A program made the position numbers and the translations under genes. Shown one piece after another: positions 27,565 through 34,926 of a stretch of 41,799 bases of DNA; position 1 is the first letter of the stretch, and each line of letters opens with the position of its first letter. The stretch covers positions 1-41,799 of the forward strand of contig JABHGV010000060.1 of assembly GCA_018671895.1 (NCBI GenBank), in the 5' to 3' direction. Below the pieces are notes generated by a model. That model was not told where the DNA came from and did no database searches. It saw nothing but the letters and a program-made list of their open reading frames with translations. This DNA is from Rhodospirillaceae bacterium (GTDB taxonomy: Bacteria; Pseudomonadota; Alphaproteobacteria; Rhodospirillales; JABHCV01).

Positions 27565-27813
27565 TCAATGAATGTTCGGCAATATGGCGATGGCATCGCC
27601 CTCTTTCAGCCTGATATCGCCCCAGACCGGCGGCGAAGGATGGGTAATCCCGTTGAGCAGCATCAGCCGGCATTCATCGAAGGGAACGCCGAAAAGCTCG
27701 GCGATTTCCCGTGCCGTGGCGTTATCGGGGACCTCGACTTCGGCCGCATACCCTTCGGCACCATCGGGCAGGAATTGGGTGAAATGGCCCCATAATTTCA
27801 AGGTGATCATCAT
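27565..27813 (-). CDS. MoaD/ThiS-like ubiquitin-fold protein without GG tail
   Basis: This 82-residue protein has the beta-grasp pattern of the MoaD/ThiS sulfur carriers: MITLKLWGHFTQFLP at the start, VEVPDNATAREIAELFGVP in the middle and DIRLKEGDAIAILPNIH at the end. Functional sulfur carriers end in Gly-Gly, which is activated by an E1-like enzyme; here the protein ends in NIH, so sulfur transfer by the usual chemistry is unlikely. Two adjacent ATG codons (27813, 27810) are possible starts with no clear Shine-Dalgarno. No molybdopterin or thiamin genes are nearby. Function unknown. Confidence 0.8.
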   Translation of the reverse strand: MMITLKLWGHFTQFLPDGAEGYAAEVEVPDNATAREIAELFGVPFDECRLMLLNGITHPSPPVWGDIRLKEGDAIAILPNIH

Positions 27814-27995
27814 CGGATAAGTCTATCGCGAACCTTGCTTAAACACCGAACCCAATTTCCGCATGGCAGAAATATAATCTAAAACCGGGGTTTCCCGTTT
27901 CCCTGCCAGGTTGCAATCGATACAATCGGTCGTGAATCGTTGGCCTGAACAAGGGCCGACGATATTTTTTGACTGGCAGATTGATCCTTTTATCC
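27814..27995. other. Intergenic region without a supported gene
   Basis: This 182-base divergent gap separates the MoaD/ThiS-like gene from the receiver gene. Short minus-strand frames are present, one with several Cys residues, but none has a Shine-Dalgarno or recognisable motif. Promoters for both flanking genes are expected here, but I see no confident -35/-10 pair. Confidence 0.4.
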
Positions 27996-28424
27996 ATGAG
28001 CACGCCACAAGACGCAAAACTTATGGAGAGCCTGAGCCTGCTGGTCATTGAGGACAGTTCCTTTGTTCGCAAGGTCATCAAGACTGCGCTTGCCAGTTTT
28101 CATGTCAGGCAAATCATCGAAGCCGAAGATGCCGTTGCGGGTCTCGAGATTCTGTGGAACATGGGTGACAACATCGACGTTATTTTGCTGGATCGTGAAA
28201 TGCCGGTGCTTGATGGCATTGAATTTGCCAAATTGGTGCGCCGTGACAAGGGACTGCCCAATATGAATATTCCCATCGTCATGATTTCGGGGCATGTAGA
28301 CCGGGCAAAGGTTCTTGAGGCACAAAACGCCGGTATTGACGGATTTCTGGCGAAGCCATTTTCACCGAACGATCTGAAAGAGCGGATTGTCTTCACCCTG
28401 AACAACAAGACGGGCCAAGGCTAA
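27996..28424 (+). CDS. Single-domain response regulator (CheY-like)
   Basis: This 142-residue protein is a lone receiver domain. The acidic pocket is in LLVIEDSSFVRKV (residue about 20), the phospho-accepting aspartate is in VILLDREMPVLDG near residue 65, the Thr/Ser switch is in IVMISGHVD and the conserved lysine is in GFLAKPFSPND near residue 118. No output domain follows, so it must act by protein contact or in a phosphorelay. ATG 27996 has no good Shine-Dalgarno; ATG 28023 is the alternative. It converges on the histidine kinase at 28445-30745, 20 bases apart, and is its probable partner. Confidence 0.92.
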   Translation: MSTPQDAKLMESLSLLVIEDSSFVRKVIKTALASFHVRQIIEAEDAVAGLEILWNMGDNIDVILLDREMPVLDGIEFAKLVRRDKGLPNMNIPIVMISGHVDRAKVLEAQNAGIDGFLAKPFSPNDLKERIVFTLNNKTGQG

Positions 28425-28444
28425 CATCACCATTAGACAGAGCT

Positions 28445-30745
28445 TCAGGCCACGTTGATCAGTCGTGATTGGGGAATGTTCACCGTGACCGTCGTGCCAA
28501 CGCCCTTCTCGCTTTTCAGATCAAGGGTTCCATCGTGCAATTCAACCAGTGACTCGGTTAACGGCAGCCCAAGCCCGGTCCCCTCTTCCTTGCGATTCAG
28601 TCCCCCGTCGACCTGACCGAAGGCGCTCATCGCCGTTATGATTTCATCATCGGTCATGCCGATACCGGTGTCGCTAACGGTAATATCAACCCCCCCATTG
28701 TCAGCATGAGTTGCTGATATGGTGACGCTGCCGCCCTTTTCAGTAAATTTGACGGCATTGCTGAGGAGGTTCAGAAAAACCTGCTTGATACGACGTTCAT
28801 CAACAAGAATTTCCGGCAAGTCAGGTGCGACTTCCATATTCAGGATGATGCCCTCGCTGTTGGCTCTGGGTTCAACAAGACGCAGGGACGATTTGAGAAT
28901 CCGGCCAATGGGGACTTCAATTTCATGGAGGTTTACTTTTCCGGCTTCGATGGCTGAAACATCCAGAATATCGTTGATCAGTTCCAGAAGATGATTTCCC
29001 GATGCGTTGATGTCACCGGCGTATTCCAGATACTTATCGTTGCCCAGTTTGCCAAACAGTTGCCCCAGGAAAGCCTGTGAAAAGCCGATGATCGCATTCA
29101 GCGGCGTCCGCAATTCATGACTCATATTGGCCAGAAGTTCGGTTTTCGCACGGTTGGCGAATTCCGCCTGCTTGGTCGCATCCAGCAATTTACGCTCTGC
29201 ATCTTTGCGAATGGAGATGTCTTCATGGGTGGCGACAAAATGGGTCGTCTCGCCCATTTCATTCTTGATCGGGGCTATGGTCGCATAGGCCCAGAAGCCC
29301 TCTCCGTCCTTGCGAATGTCCCTGATTTCTCCACGCCATGACTTCCCATTCAGAATTCTGTCCCAGATATCTGCATGAGTCTCGGGCGGGGTTTCCTGCG
29401 ATTTTAAAATACGGGGATTCTTGCCGATGACTTCACTGAGCTTGTACTGAGTCATTCGCGAAAAGGTCTCGTTGACATACTCAATGTTGCCACTTTTATC
29501 CGTGATAAACACCATGCTCGGGTTTTGCTGAATGGCCGATGACAAGACATGCAGTTTCTGACTCGTCTCGGCGATGAAGGCTTCGGCCTCGACCTGTTCC
29601 GTAATATTGGTGCCGATACCACGATATCCCTTGAATTCACCGTCGTCGTCAAAGATCGGTTTGCCACTGATGCGGACGTGAATCGCTTCGTCATCACCTC
29701 TTTTCATTAAATACCTGAAGTCCCTGAAGGACCGCCGATTTTCCATGTCGCTCATATGCTGCGCCCACAATTCATCGTCATCTTCGGCGCTCATTTCTTT
29801 ACGATGACGACCGATCAAATCATTTGCTTTGGGTGTTCCATGATTTTCCGAACTCTCTGATATGTAGCTAAACCGCAAATCCGAATCCATTTCCCACATC
29901 CAGTCAGAACCGGCCTCTGCGATGTCGCGCAGCCTTTCCTCGTTTCTGGCGAGTTCGGCTGCAGTGCGCTTTTGTTCGATTACCTTGTCGCTAAGTTCTT
30001 GTGTGCGTTCATTGACACGCATTTCCAGATCGATATTCAGGGCGCGCAATTCGATATAGCTGTCGTAAATTGTCTCCTGCATGTCGTTAAAGGCATCGAC
30101 AAGCTGATCAATCTCATCGGGCTGGTTCAAAAACGGTCCGCGATTGACCGTTACGGGGACCGGTTTCTTGGTAAAGTCTATTTCCCGGGATGCCGTGGCG
30201 ATGACATCCAGGTGACGCGTCAAAAGCCAATAAACAAGCAAGTACATGAAGATGGCGACGAGGAACGTTTTGATGCCATTGGAAACAAGGATCAGCCAGA
30301 CCCTGTCGAAAATGCGACCATAGACCTCGCTTAAGCCAACGGTAATTTCAAGAACCCCGATTTCCTGATTCTTGCCCCGGAATTCCTGAACCAGGGGATA
30401 GTTTTTGGTAATCAGGTTTTCATCGTTGATCTCGCCTTCAGATGCCAGAACAAGACCGTTTTCGTCACGGACTTCCGCATAAATAAAATTTGGAAATTCA
30501 ATAATGCCACTGACGAGCAGGTTCAGCCTGCCAACATCAGCTTCCCAGACATTTTCCGAAACCGATTTGATGTAGCTTCTTTCAACCTGATCGAAACGCG
30601 TGTCGATGGCATCGATGTCGCGTCCATACTCCGTGTATAGCTGAACCCCTGTCGTAACAATCGTGATCAACGTCGAAAACACCACAAGCGAAGCGATGAT
30701 CTTCCAGGCAATCTTGTTGGCGTGAGGCAGATAGAATATGGACAT
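28445..30745 (-). CDS. Membrane PAS-domain sensor histidine kinase
   Basis: This 766-residue kinase has a first membrane helix (IIASLVVFSTLITIVTTGVQ, about residues 15-36), a periplasmic sensor domain to about 155, a second helix (IKTFLVAIFMYLLVYWLL, about 160-178), a HAMP-like and coiled-coil stretch to about 290, two PAS domains (about 290-405 and 415-535), a HisKA domain with the phospho-accepting histidine in ANMSHELRTPLNAIIGF near 555, and an ATPase domain with LLSNAVKFTEKGG, DTGIGM and GTGLGLPL. No receiver is fused. It begins 4-8 bases after the solute-binding protein gene, so both are probably one transcript. Confidence 0.95.
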   Translation of the reverse strand: MSIFYLPHANKIAWKIIASLVVFSTLITIVTTGVQLYTEYGRDIDAIDTRFDQVERSYIKSVSENVWEADVGRLNLLVSGIIEFPNFIYAEVRDENGLVLASEGEINDENLITKNYPLVQEFRGKNQEIGVLEITVGLSEVYGRIFDRVWLILVSNGIKTFLVAIFMYLLVYWLLTRHLDVIATASREIDFTKKPVPVTVNRGPFLNQPDEIDQLVDAFNDMQETIYDSYIELRALNIDLEMRVNERTQELSDKVIEQKRTAAELARNEERLRDIAEAGSDWMWEMDSDLRFSYISESSENHGTPKANDLIGRHRKEMSAEDDDELWAQHMSDMENRRSFRDFRYLMKRGDDEAIHVRISGKPIFDDDGEFKGYRGIGTNITEQVEAEAFIAETSQKLHVLSSAIQQNPSMVFITDKSGNIEYVNETFSRMTQYKLSEVIGKNPRILKSQETPPETHADIWDRILNGKSWRGEIRDIRKDGEGFWAYATIAPIKNEMGETTHFVATHEDISIRKDAERKLLDATKQAEFANRAKTELLANMSHELRTPLNAIIGFSQAFLGQLFGKLGNDKYLEYAGDINASGNHLLELINDILDVSAIEAGKVNLHEIEVPIGRILKSSLRLVEPRANSEGIILNMEVAPDLPEILVDERRIKQVFLNLLSNAVKFTEKGGSVTISATHADNGGVDITVSDTGIGMTDDEIITAMSAFGQVDGGLNRKEEGTGLGLPLTESLVELHDGTLDLKSEKGVGTTVTVNIPQSRLINVA

Positions 30746-30752
30746 CACGGTT

Positions 30753-31502
30753 TCAGTTGCCGCCGGGTTTGCTTAAAGATGTCAGAGTCTGATCAAAAAT
30801 CTTTTGGTATGTGCCGTCGGCTTTCATGTCTTTCAGCGCTTGTGCCATTTTATCCACCAGGTGTTCATGTTTTTTGTTCATGTACATGAACATGTCGACA
30901 CTGGCCAAAGGCGGTTCGTGCACCTTGACCTGAACGCCGGTGTGGGCGGCCCGGAACAGGCCTTGCCAACGTTCGTAAAGAACCACATCAACTCGCTTTT
31001 TATCGAGCATGGAAAACATTTGCGAGGGGTCCTTGACCGTCGTTTTATCCTGTCCGGGAACAAGATTTTTCTCGAAAATTTGCCAGCCGTTGATATAGGC
31101 GACCACATAGGGTGAAAGATTATTCCAGTCATTCGTCGATAAATCGATACCTCGGGAATAGGCGACGAAATCATTGGCGATCAGGCGTTCGGGAACGCGC
31201 ACCAGATTGGGGAACTTTTTTTCTAGCCCGGCGATCCGCATGGCGACGCCATGATCGACATTGGTATTGGCGTTCAGCAGGGCGCGTGCCGAGGCATCAT
31301 ACATCGCAACCCTGCCCTCCAAGCCGATACGGCGAAACACTTCGGCCACGATCTGGTCCTGGAAACCGTTTCGTTCAGGTGTTGCGTACGGTGCGCCGGT
31401 GCTGGTGTTCAGAACATAAACATGTTGTTCGGCCTCGGCAGGTCCAAGGTCGCCAATCAGAAACAACGACAGCACGATTGTGCCCAGTGTATTGCGATAC
31501 AT
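30753..31502 (-). CDS. Periplasmic solute-binding protein, family 3 type
   Basis: The 249-residue protein begins with a signal peptide (LGTIVLSLFLIGDLGPAEA, cleavage near residue 25) and has the family 3 pattern: VLNTSTGAPYATPERNGFQDQIVAEVFRRIGL at the start, GIDLSTNDWNNLSPYVVAYINGWQIF in the middle, and a C-terminal EHLVDKMAQALKDMKADGTYQKIFD, the classic end of amino-acid-binding proteins. GGGGAGG stands just before ATG 31502, which fixes the start. No ABC permease or ATPase gene is adjacent; instead the histidine kinase follows, suggesting that the ligand-loaded protein informs the kinase. Ligand unknown. Confidence 0.9.
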   Translation of the reverse strand: MYRNTLGTIVLSLFLIGDLGPAEAEQHVYVLNTSTGAPYATPERNGFQDQIVAEVFRRIGLEGRVAMYDASARALLNANTNVDHGVAMRIAGLEKKFPNLVRVPERLIANDFVAYSRGIDLSTNDWNNLSPYVVAYINGWQIFEKNLVPGQDKTTVKDPSQMFSMLDKKRVDVVLYERWQGLFRAAHTGVQVKVHEPPLASVDMFMYMNKKHEHLVDKMAQALKDMKADGTYQKIFDQTLTSLSKPGGN

Positions 31503-31621
31503 GTTGCCTCCCCTCAACAGATATCAGACTTATAAAAAGGATACGTTTTGATAATATACACTCGACACTGTTTGGGAAAGGTGCCCGTTACACGAGAACT
31601 CAGGTCTACCCATAACCAGCG

Positions 31622-32242
31622 TTAATCCTCGAGCCCTTCCAGGATTTCCTCGCGCTTCCTGTCGAACTGTCTTTTCAGTTTGCTTTGCAGGGATCGGTGT
31701 TCTTCCTTCAGTTCCTTTTCCATGCGTTTGATGCGTCGGGTCAGGTCTTCGACCCTGTGGATGGTGCGCTCGCGCTGGCGGGCCTGATGACGGCGGAAAT
31801 ATTTCATCAACCGCCATTCCCCGACGATGGCCAACAGCACGATACCGGTAATGGCGAAGATGGTTGCGACGACCAGGTAATGAACCTTGTCATAGGCGAA
31901 CAAGACGCCCCAAAAGCCGATGGTGGTCAGCGAAGCGGCAACCGTAAACAGCAACCGCTTCGACACCTCTTCACCTTCATTCTGGGCGTTTTCAGCCCCC
32001 ATGATGGCGTTGGTTATCTCGAACCGCGCCATGTCCTGCCATTGCTTTAGCGACATGCCCTCGGCGATGGTGCGGCCCTCGCGGATGAATTGTTCCAGCC
32101 GTTTGACGACGAAGTCGGCCCGTTGCTCCGGGTTCGGGTGGCCGGTCTCGTCGGGCGGCGGGTTGGAGTCCTCAAAGTCAGGTATCTCCAGTTTCGGCGG
32201 CGTCTTGTTTTCTTCTTCTTTGTCGTCGTCGACCAAATTCAT
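31622..32242 (-). CDS. Two-span membrane protein with C-terminal coiled coil
   Basis: I do not recognise this 206-residue protein. Residues 1-45 are acidic and Pro-rich, 45-100 are helical with charged residues, two membrane segments lie at about 105-125 (LLFTVAASLTTIGFWGVLFA) and 130-150 (YLVVATIFAITGIVLLAIVG), and residues 155-206 are an Arg/Lys/Glu-rich coiled coil. The start at 32242 has AAGGGTG upstream and avoids overlap with the preceding gene. It is the third gene of a small operon behind DUF302 and another membrane protein. Confidence 0.75.
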   Translation of the reverse strand: MNLVDDDKEEENKTPPKLEIPDFEDSNPPPDETGHPNPEQRADFVVKRLEQFIREGRTIAEGMSLKQWQDMARFEITNAIMGAENAQNEGEEVSKRLLFTVAASLTTIGFWGVLFAYDKVHYLVVATIFAITGIVLLAIVGEWRLMKYFRRHQARQRERTIHRVEDLTRRIKRMEKELKEEHRSLQSKLKRQFDRKREEILEGLED

Positions 32243-32291
32243 TGCAAGCGCACCCTTAAGGGAATCACAACAGACTGAAAACATAGCATAT

Positions 32292-32684
32292 TTAGCCGTC
32301 TCCCCGCGCCAGCCGATTGCGGTATTCATTCAGCGCCCGGCGATAACGCAAGCGTCGACGCATATGGTCGCTGAACAGGGCTCGCACCTCGTCGCCAACG
32401 AACCCCGGCAGCGCCAGCAGGACATTGACGATCAGCGGGGCCGTAAACATGGACAACTGAAAGACGACGACGGCGACCAGCACGCCAATGACGATTCCCA
32501 GCGCCAGCATATCGATCCCCTTGATGACACCCCACAGGGACCACAAGGCCAGCGGCACACCAACGCCCAGGCCGACAACCATATTGGCGTCATCGGATAG
32601 CCGCCAAGGTTCATTCAGCCCTTCTACGTCTTCGGCGACGAGACCGAAATCTTCCAGCTTCGGGGGCTCGGGCTTCGATCTCAA
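32292..32684 (-). CDS. Small membrane protein of unknown function
   Basis: This 130-residue protein has a hydrophilic N-terminus, two closely spaced hydrophobic segments (ANMVVGLGVGVPLALWSLWGV and MLALGIVIGVLVAVVVFQLSM, about residues 33-80), a third weaker one (LIVNVLLALPGFV) and a basic Arg-rich C-terminus (HMRRRLRYRRALNEYRNRL). No in-frame ATG is well placed; the start appears to be TTG at 32684, overlapping the DUF302 stop as TTGA. It sits between DUF302 and the two-span protein. Function unknown. Confidence 0.7.
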   Translation of the reverse strand: MRSKPEPPKLEDFGLVAEDVEGLNEPWRLSDDANMVVGLGVGVPLALWSLWGVIKGIDMLALGIVIGVLVAVVVFQLSMFTAPLIVNVLLALPGFVGDEVRALFSDHMRRRLRYRRALNEYRNRLARGDG

Positions 32685-33067
32685 AGACCCGCGATGACCT
32701 CTTGCAGCATCGCCCGCACTTCGCCTGCGATACCGCCCAGGTCGGGATTTTCAATGGCCTGCATGGACGCCATCGGATCGACGGCGGAAACCTCGATGGT
32801 GCCGTCATCGGCCTGTTGGACGACAACGTTGCACGGCAGCATGGTGCCGATCTTGTTTTCCGCCTGTATCGCCTTGTAGGCATAGCCCGGATTACACGAA
32901 CCCAGAATGGTGTACGGGTTGATGTCCTTGTCGATTTTTTCCTTCATCGCTTTTTGCACATCGATGGTGGTGAGCACGCCAAAACCCTTGTCTTTCAGGG
33001 CGGCGGTAACGGTTTCGATGGCATCATCGAAGGACTGATCAACGGTGGTGGTGAAGTGATAACTCAT
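32681..33067 (-). CDS. DUF302 family protein
   Basis: This 128-residue soluble protein is a DUF302 member: SYHFTTTVDQSFDDAIETVTAALKDKGFGVLTTIDV at the start, the conserved YTILGSCNPGYAYKAI near residue 52 with one cysteine, and the LLPCNVVVQ-type strand (here MLPCNVVVQQ) with a second cysteine near residue 79. The family is often found in sulfur, metal or redox contexts, but its biochemical role is not settled. It is first in a three-gene minus-strand operon and divergent from hspQ. Confidence 0.9.
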   Translation of the reverse strand: MSYHFTTTVDQSFDDAIETVTAALKDKGFGVLTTIDVQKAMKEKIDKDINPYTILGSCNPGYAYKAIQAENKIGTMLPCNVVVQQADDGTIEVSAVDPMASMQAIENPDLGGIAGEVRAMLQEVIAGL

Positions 33068-33162
33068 GATATTGGAGAACTTTCATTGGTTAGTGCCTGA
33101 AAACTGGCTAAAATATAGGTCCGCTACTTGCCAAATGAAACCCCGAGGCCCAAATTAGCACC

Positions 33163-33510
33163 ATGATGACACATAACGAGATCACCATTCGGACGGCCAA
33201 GTACCGCATCGGCGATGTGGTGCACCATCGCGTCTATCCGTTTCGCGGCGTGATCTTCGATGTCGATCCGGTTTTCGACAATACCGAGGAATGGCTGGAA
33301 TCGATCCCTGAGGACGTGCGGCCTTCCAAGGACCAGCCGTTCTATCATCTGCTCGCCGAAAATGACGAGACGACCTATGTCGCCTATGTATCAGAACAGA
33401 ACCTGATTGCTGACGAAACCGGCAAGCCGGTCGCGCACCCCGAAGCGATGGAATTCTTCGAAGCCTTCCAGGACGGTCATTACGTTCTGTCCAGCGACCA
33501 TGCCAACTAG
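33163..33510 (+). CDS. hspQ: Heat shock protein HspQ
   Basis: HspQ (YccV family) binds hemimethylated DNA in vitro and acts as a specificity factor for Lon protease. The 115-residue protein contains KYRIGDVVHHRVYPFRGVIFDVDP near residue 13, DNTEEWLESIPE, and the block DQPFYHLLAENDETTYVAYVSEQNL near residue 58, all typical. Two adjacent ATG codons are possible. It overlaps the DinB gene by 11 bases, implying coupled translation. Confidence 0.94.
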   Translation: MMTHNEITIRTAKYRIGDVVHHRVYPFRGVIFDVDPVFDNTEEWLESIPEDVRPSKDQPFYHLLAENDETTYVAYVSEQNLIADETGKPVAHPEAMEFFEAFQDGHYVLSSDHAN

Positions 33511-34015
33511 CATCAAGACCCAGTACAAAATGCTGGCTGATTTCAATCAATGGGCCAACATCCACATCTATGACAGTTCCGAGATGCTGAGCAGCGATGA
33601 TTATTTCATGGATCGCGGCGCATTTTTTGGTTCGGTACACAACACACTCAATCACCTGCTGCTGATCGACAGGCTGTGGGGAGCCCGCATCGCTGGCGAA
33701 GCACCGCCCACCATCACCGGGCTGGACGATGTTCTGTATGATGCTTTCGATGAATTGCGCACGGCCCGCATCGCCGAAGATGAAAAGCTGATCAAGCTGG
33801 TTGATGACTTGTCCGAAGACGATCTGACCGAGACGGTTTCATACAAGATGAGCAACGGCACAGCGATGCAGACGGAACGTTGGCTGATGCTGAGCACGCT
33901 GTTCAATCACCATACCCACCACCGCGGCCAGGTCCATTGCCTGCTGACCCAAAGCGATATCAGCATCCCGGCGCTCGATATCATTTATTACGCGAAAGAA
34001 GCGGGTTTGACTTAA
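33500..34015 (+). CDS. DinB family putative metal-dependent hydrolase
   Basis: This 171-residue four-helix protein belongs to the DinB/YfiT superfamily. The metal-binding histidines are visible: the first in FFGSVHNTLNHLLLIDRLWGAR near residue 46 and the pair in LFNHHTHHRGQVHCLL near residue 138. Members act as thiol-dependent S-transferases or remain unassigned. ATG 33500 overlaps hspQ; sequence upstream of it in frame is antisense-like. Its stop shares TTAA with that of the convergent amidohydrolase. Confidence 0.9.
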   Translation: MPTSIKTQYKMLADFNQWANIHIYDSSEMLSSDDYFMDRGAFFGSVHNTLNHLLLIDRLWGARIAGEAPPTITGLDDVLYDAFDELRTARIAEDEKLIKLVDDLSEDDLTETVSYKMSNGTAMQTERWLMLSTLFNHHTHHRGQVHCLLTQSDISIPALDIIYYAKEAGLT

Positions 34016-34875
34016 GGCCCAAAAAGCCTTTCGGCGTTTTTGTGGGCGATCAGCTCAGTAACATCCATTGGCAACAGTGACAGCCAGACCCGTTGCCCGG
34101 CGACAAGGGCCTCGTACTCGTGCCAACGCTCGGCAATATAGGTATCAGTACCGACCAGGAAACGATCGGCATGACGGATCAGCAGATCGCGCCACGCCGG
34201 GTCCAGTTGATCACCATCCATGATGTCCTTTTCACGCAGCGACAATTCCGCCCAGACGTTTTCGTGGGCATCCAGCATCGCGCCGACAGCGGCAGCAGAC
34301 TCATGAAACCCGGCATGCACCCAGATCACCTTGATTTCGGGCTCGGCTTTCAGGATCGCTTCGAGAACCGCGGCGTCGCTGTGTGGCTGAATATAAAGTC
34401 CGCGTGCCGCCGCCATGCGCAGATGCTCGCGCACGGTCGGGGTTTCGACATTTTCAGGCCGCACAAGATGCACCTCGCCCAACCCCACATGCAGGCCCCG
34501 GTCCAGTCGTTCTTTCGTATAGGCAACCAGTTCCGGCATCTTGTACCAGGCACCAAGGGTAGTCGCCGTAATGTAGGGGCGGAAAAATGGAACCACCCGG
34601 TCGGGCGCGGCATCCAGCAGTTTCAGGGTGCCATCATCGGGCGTCGAGGAAACCAGCGAACGGCGCACCCCGGCGGCGTTCCAGTTACCGATCACGTCCT
34701 TGACCTGAAACTCGTCCCAGGACGTTCGGTTGTAATGAACGTGGGCATCGAAGATCGGACCGTCATAGGGTTGAGGCTGGGACTTCACGGGGTCCGCCCC
34801 CGCATCGGCGGCAAGCACAAGCATGCCCAAAACGAGCGTCAGAAATTGGGAACTTCTCGCCACTGAAACGGACAT
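34012..34875 (-). CDS. Secreted amidohydrolase-superfamily protein
   Basis: This 287-residue protein has a signal peptide (SSQFLTLVLGMLVLAADAGA) and a TIM-barrel amidohydrolase pattern: the metal motif FDAHVHYN near residue 42, the strand GLGEVHLV near residue 140, VIWVHAGFHES near residue 190, and FLVGTDTYI near residue 245 with the final aspartate. It resembles the amidohydrolase-2 (metal-dependent TIM-barrel) group; the substrate cannot be told. AAGGGAGGT before ATG 34875 fixes the start and rules out TTG 34893. It lies between dinB and valS. Confidence 0.88.
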   Translation of the reverse strand: MSVSVARSSQFLTLVLGMLVLAADAGADPVKSQPQPYDGPIFDAHVHYNRTSWDEFQVKDVIGNWNAAGVRRSLVSSTPDDGTLKLLDAAPDRVVPFFRPYITATTLGAWYKMPELVAYTKERLDRGLHVGLGEVHLVRPENVETPTVREHLRMAAARGLYIQPHSDAAVLEAILKAEPEIKVIWVHAGFHESAAAVGAMLDAHENVWAELSLREKDIMDGDQLDPAWRDLLIRHADRFLVGTDTYIAERWHEYEALVAGQRVWLSLLPMDVTELIAHKNAERLFGP

Positions 34876-34926
34876 CGCGACCTCCCTTGGCAAACGTGTG
34901 CGCTATAGAGCCTTCAGCCTCTTAAC

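Noticed and set aside
27823-28017. Small Cys-containing minus-strand frame before the MoaD-like gene
   Set aside because: No Shine-Dalgarno, no recognisable motif, overlaps the start of the receiver gene.
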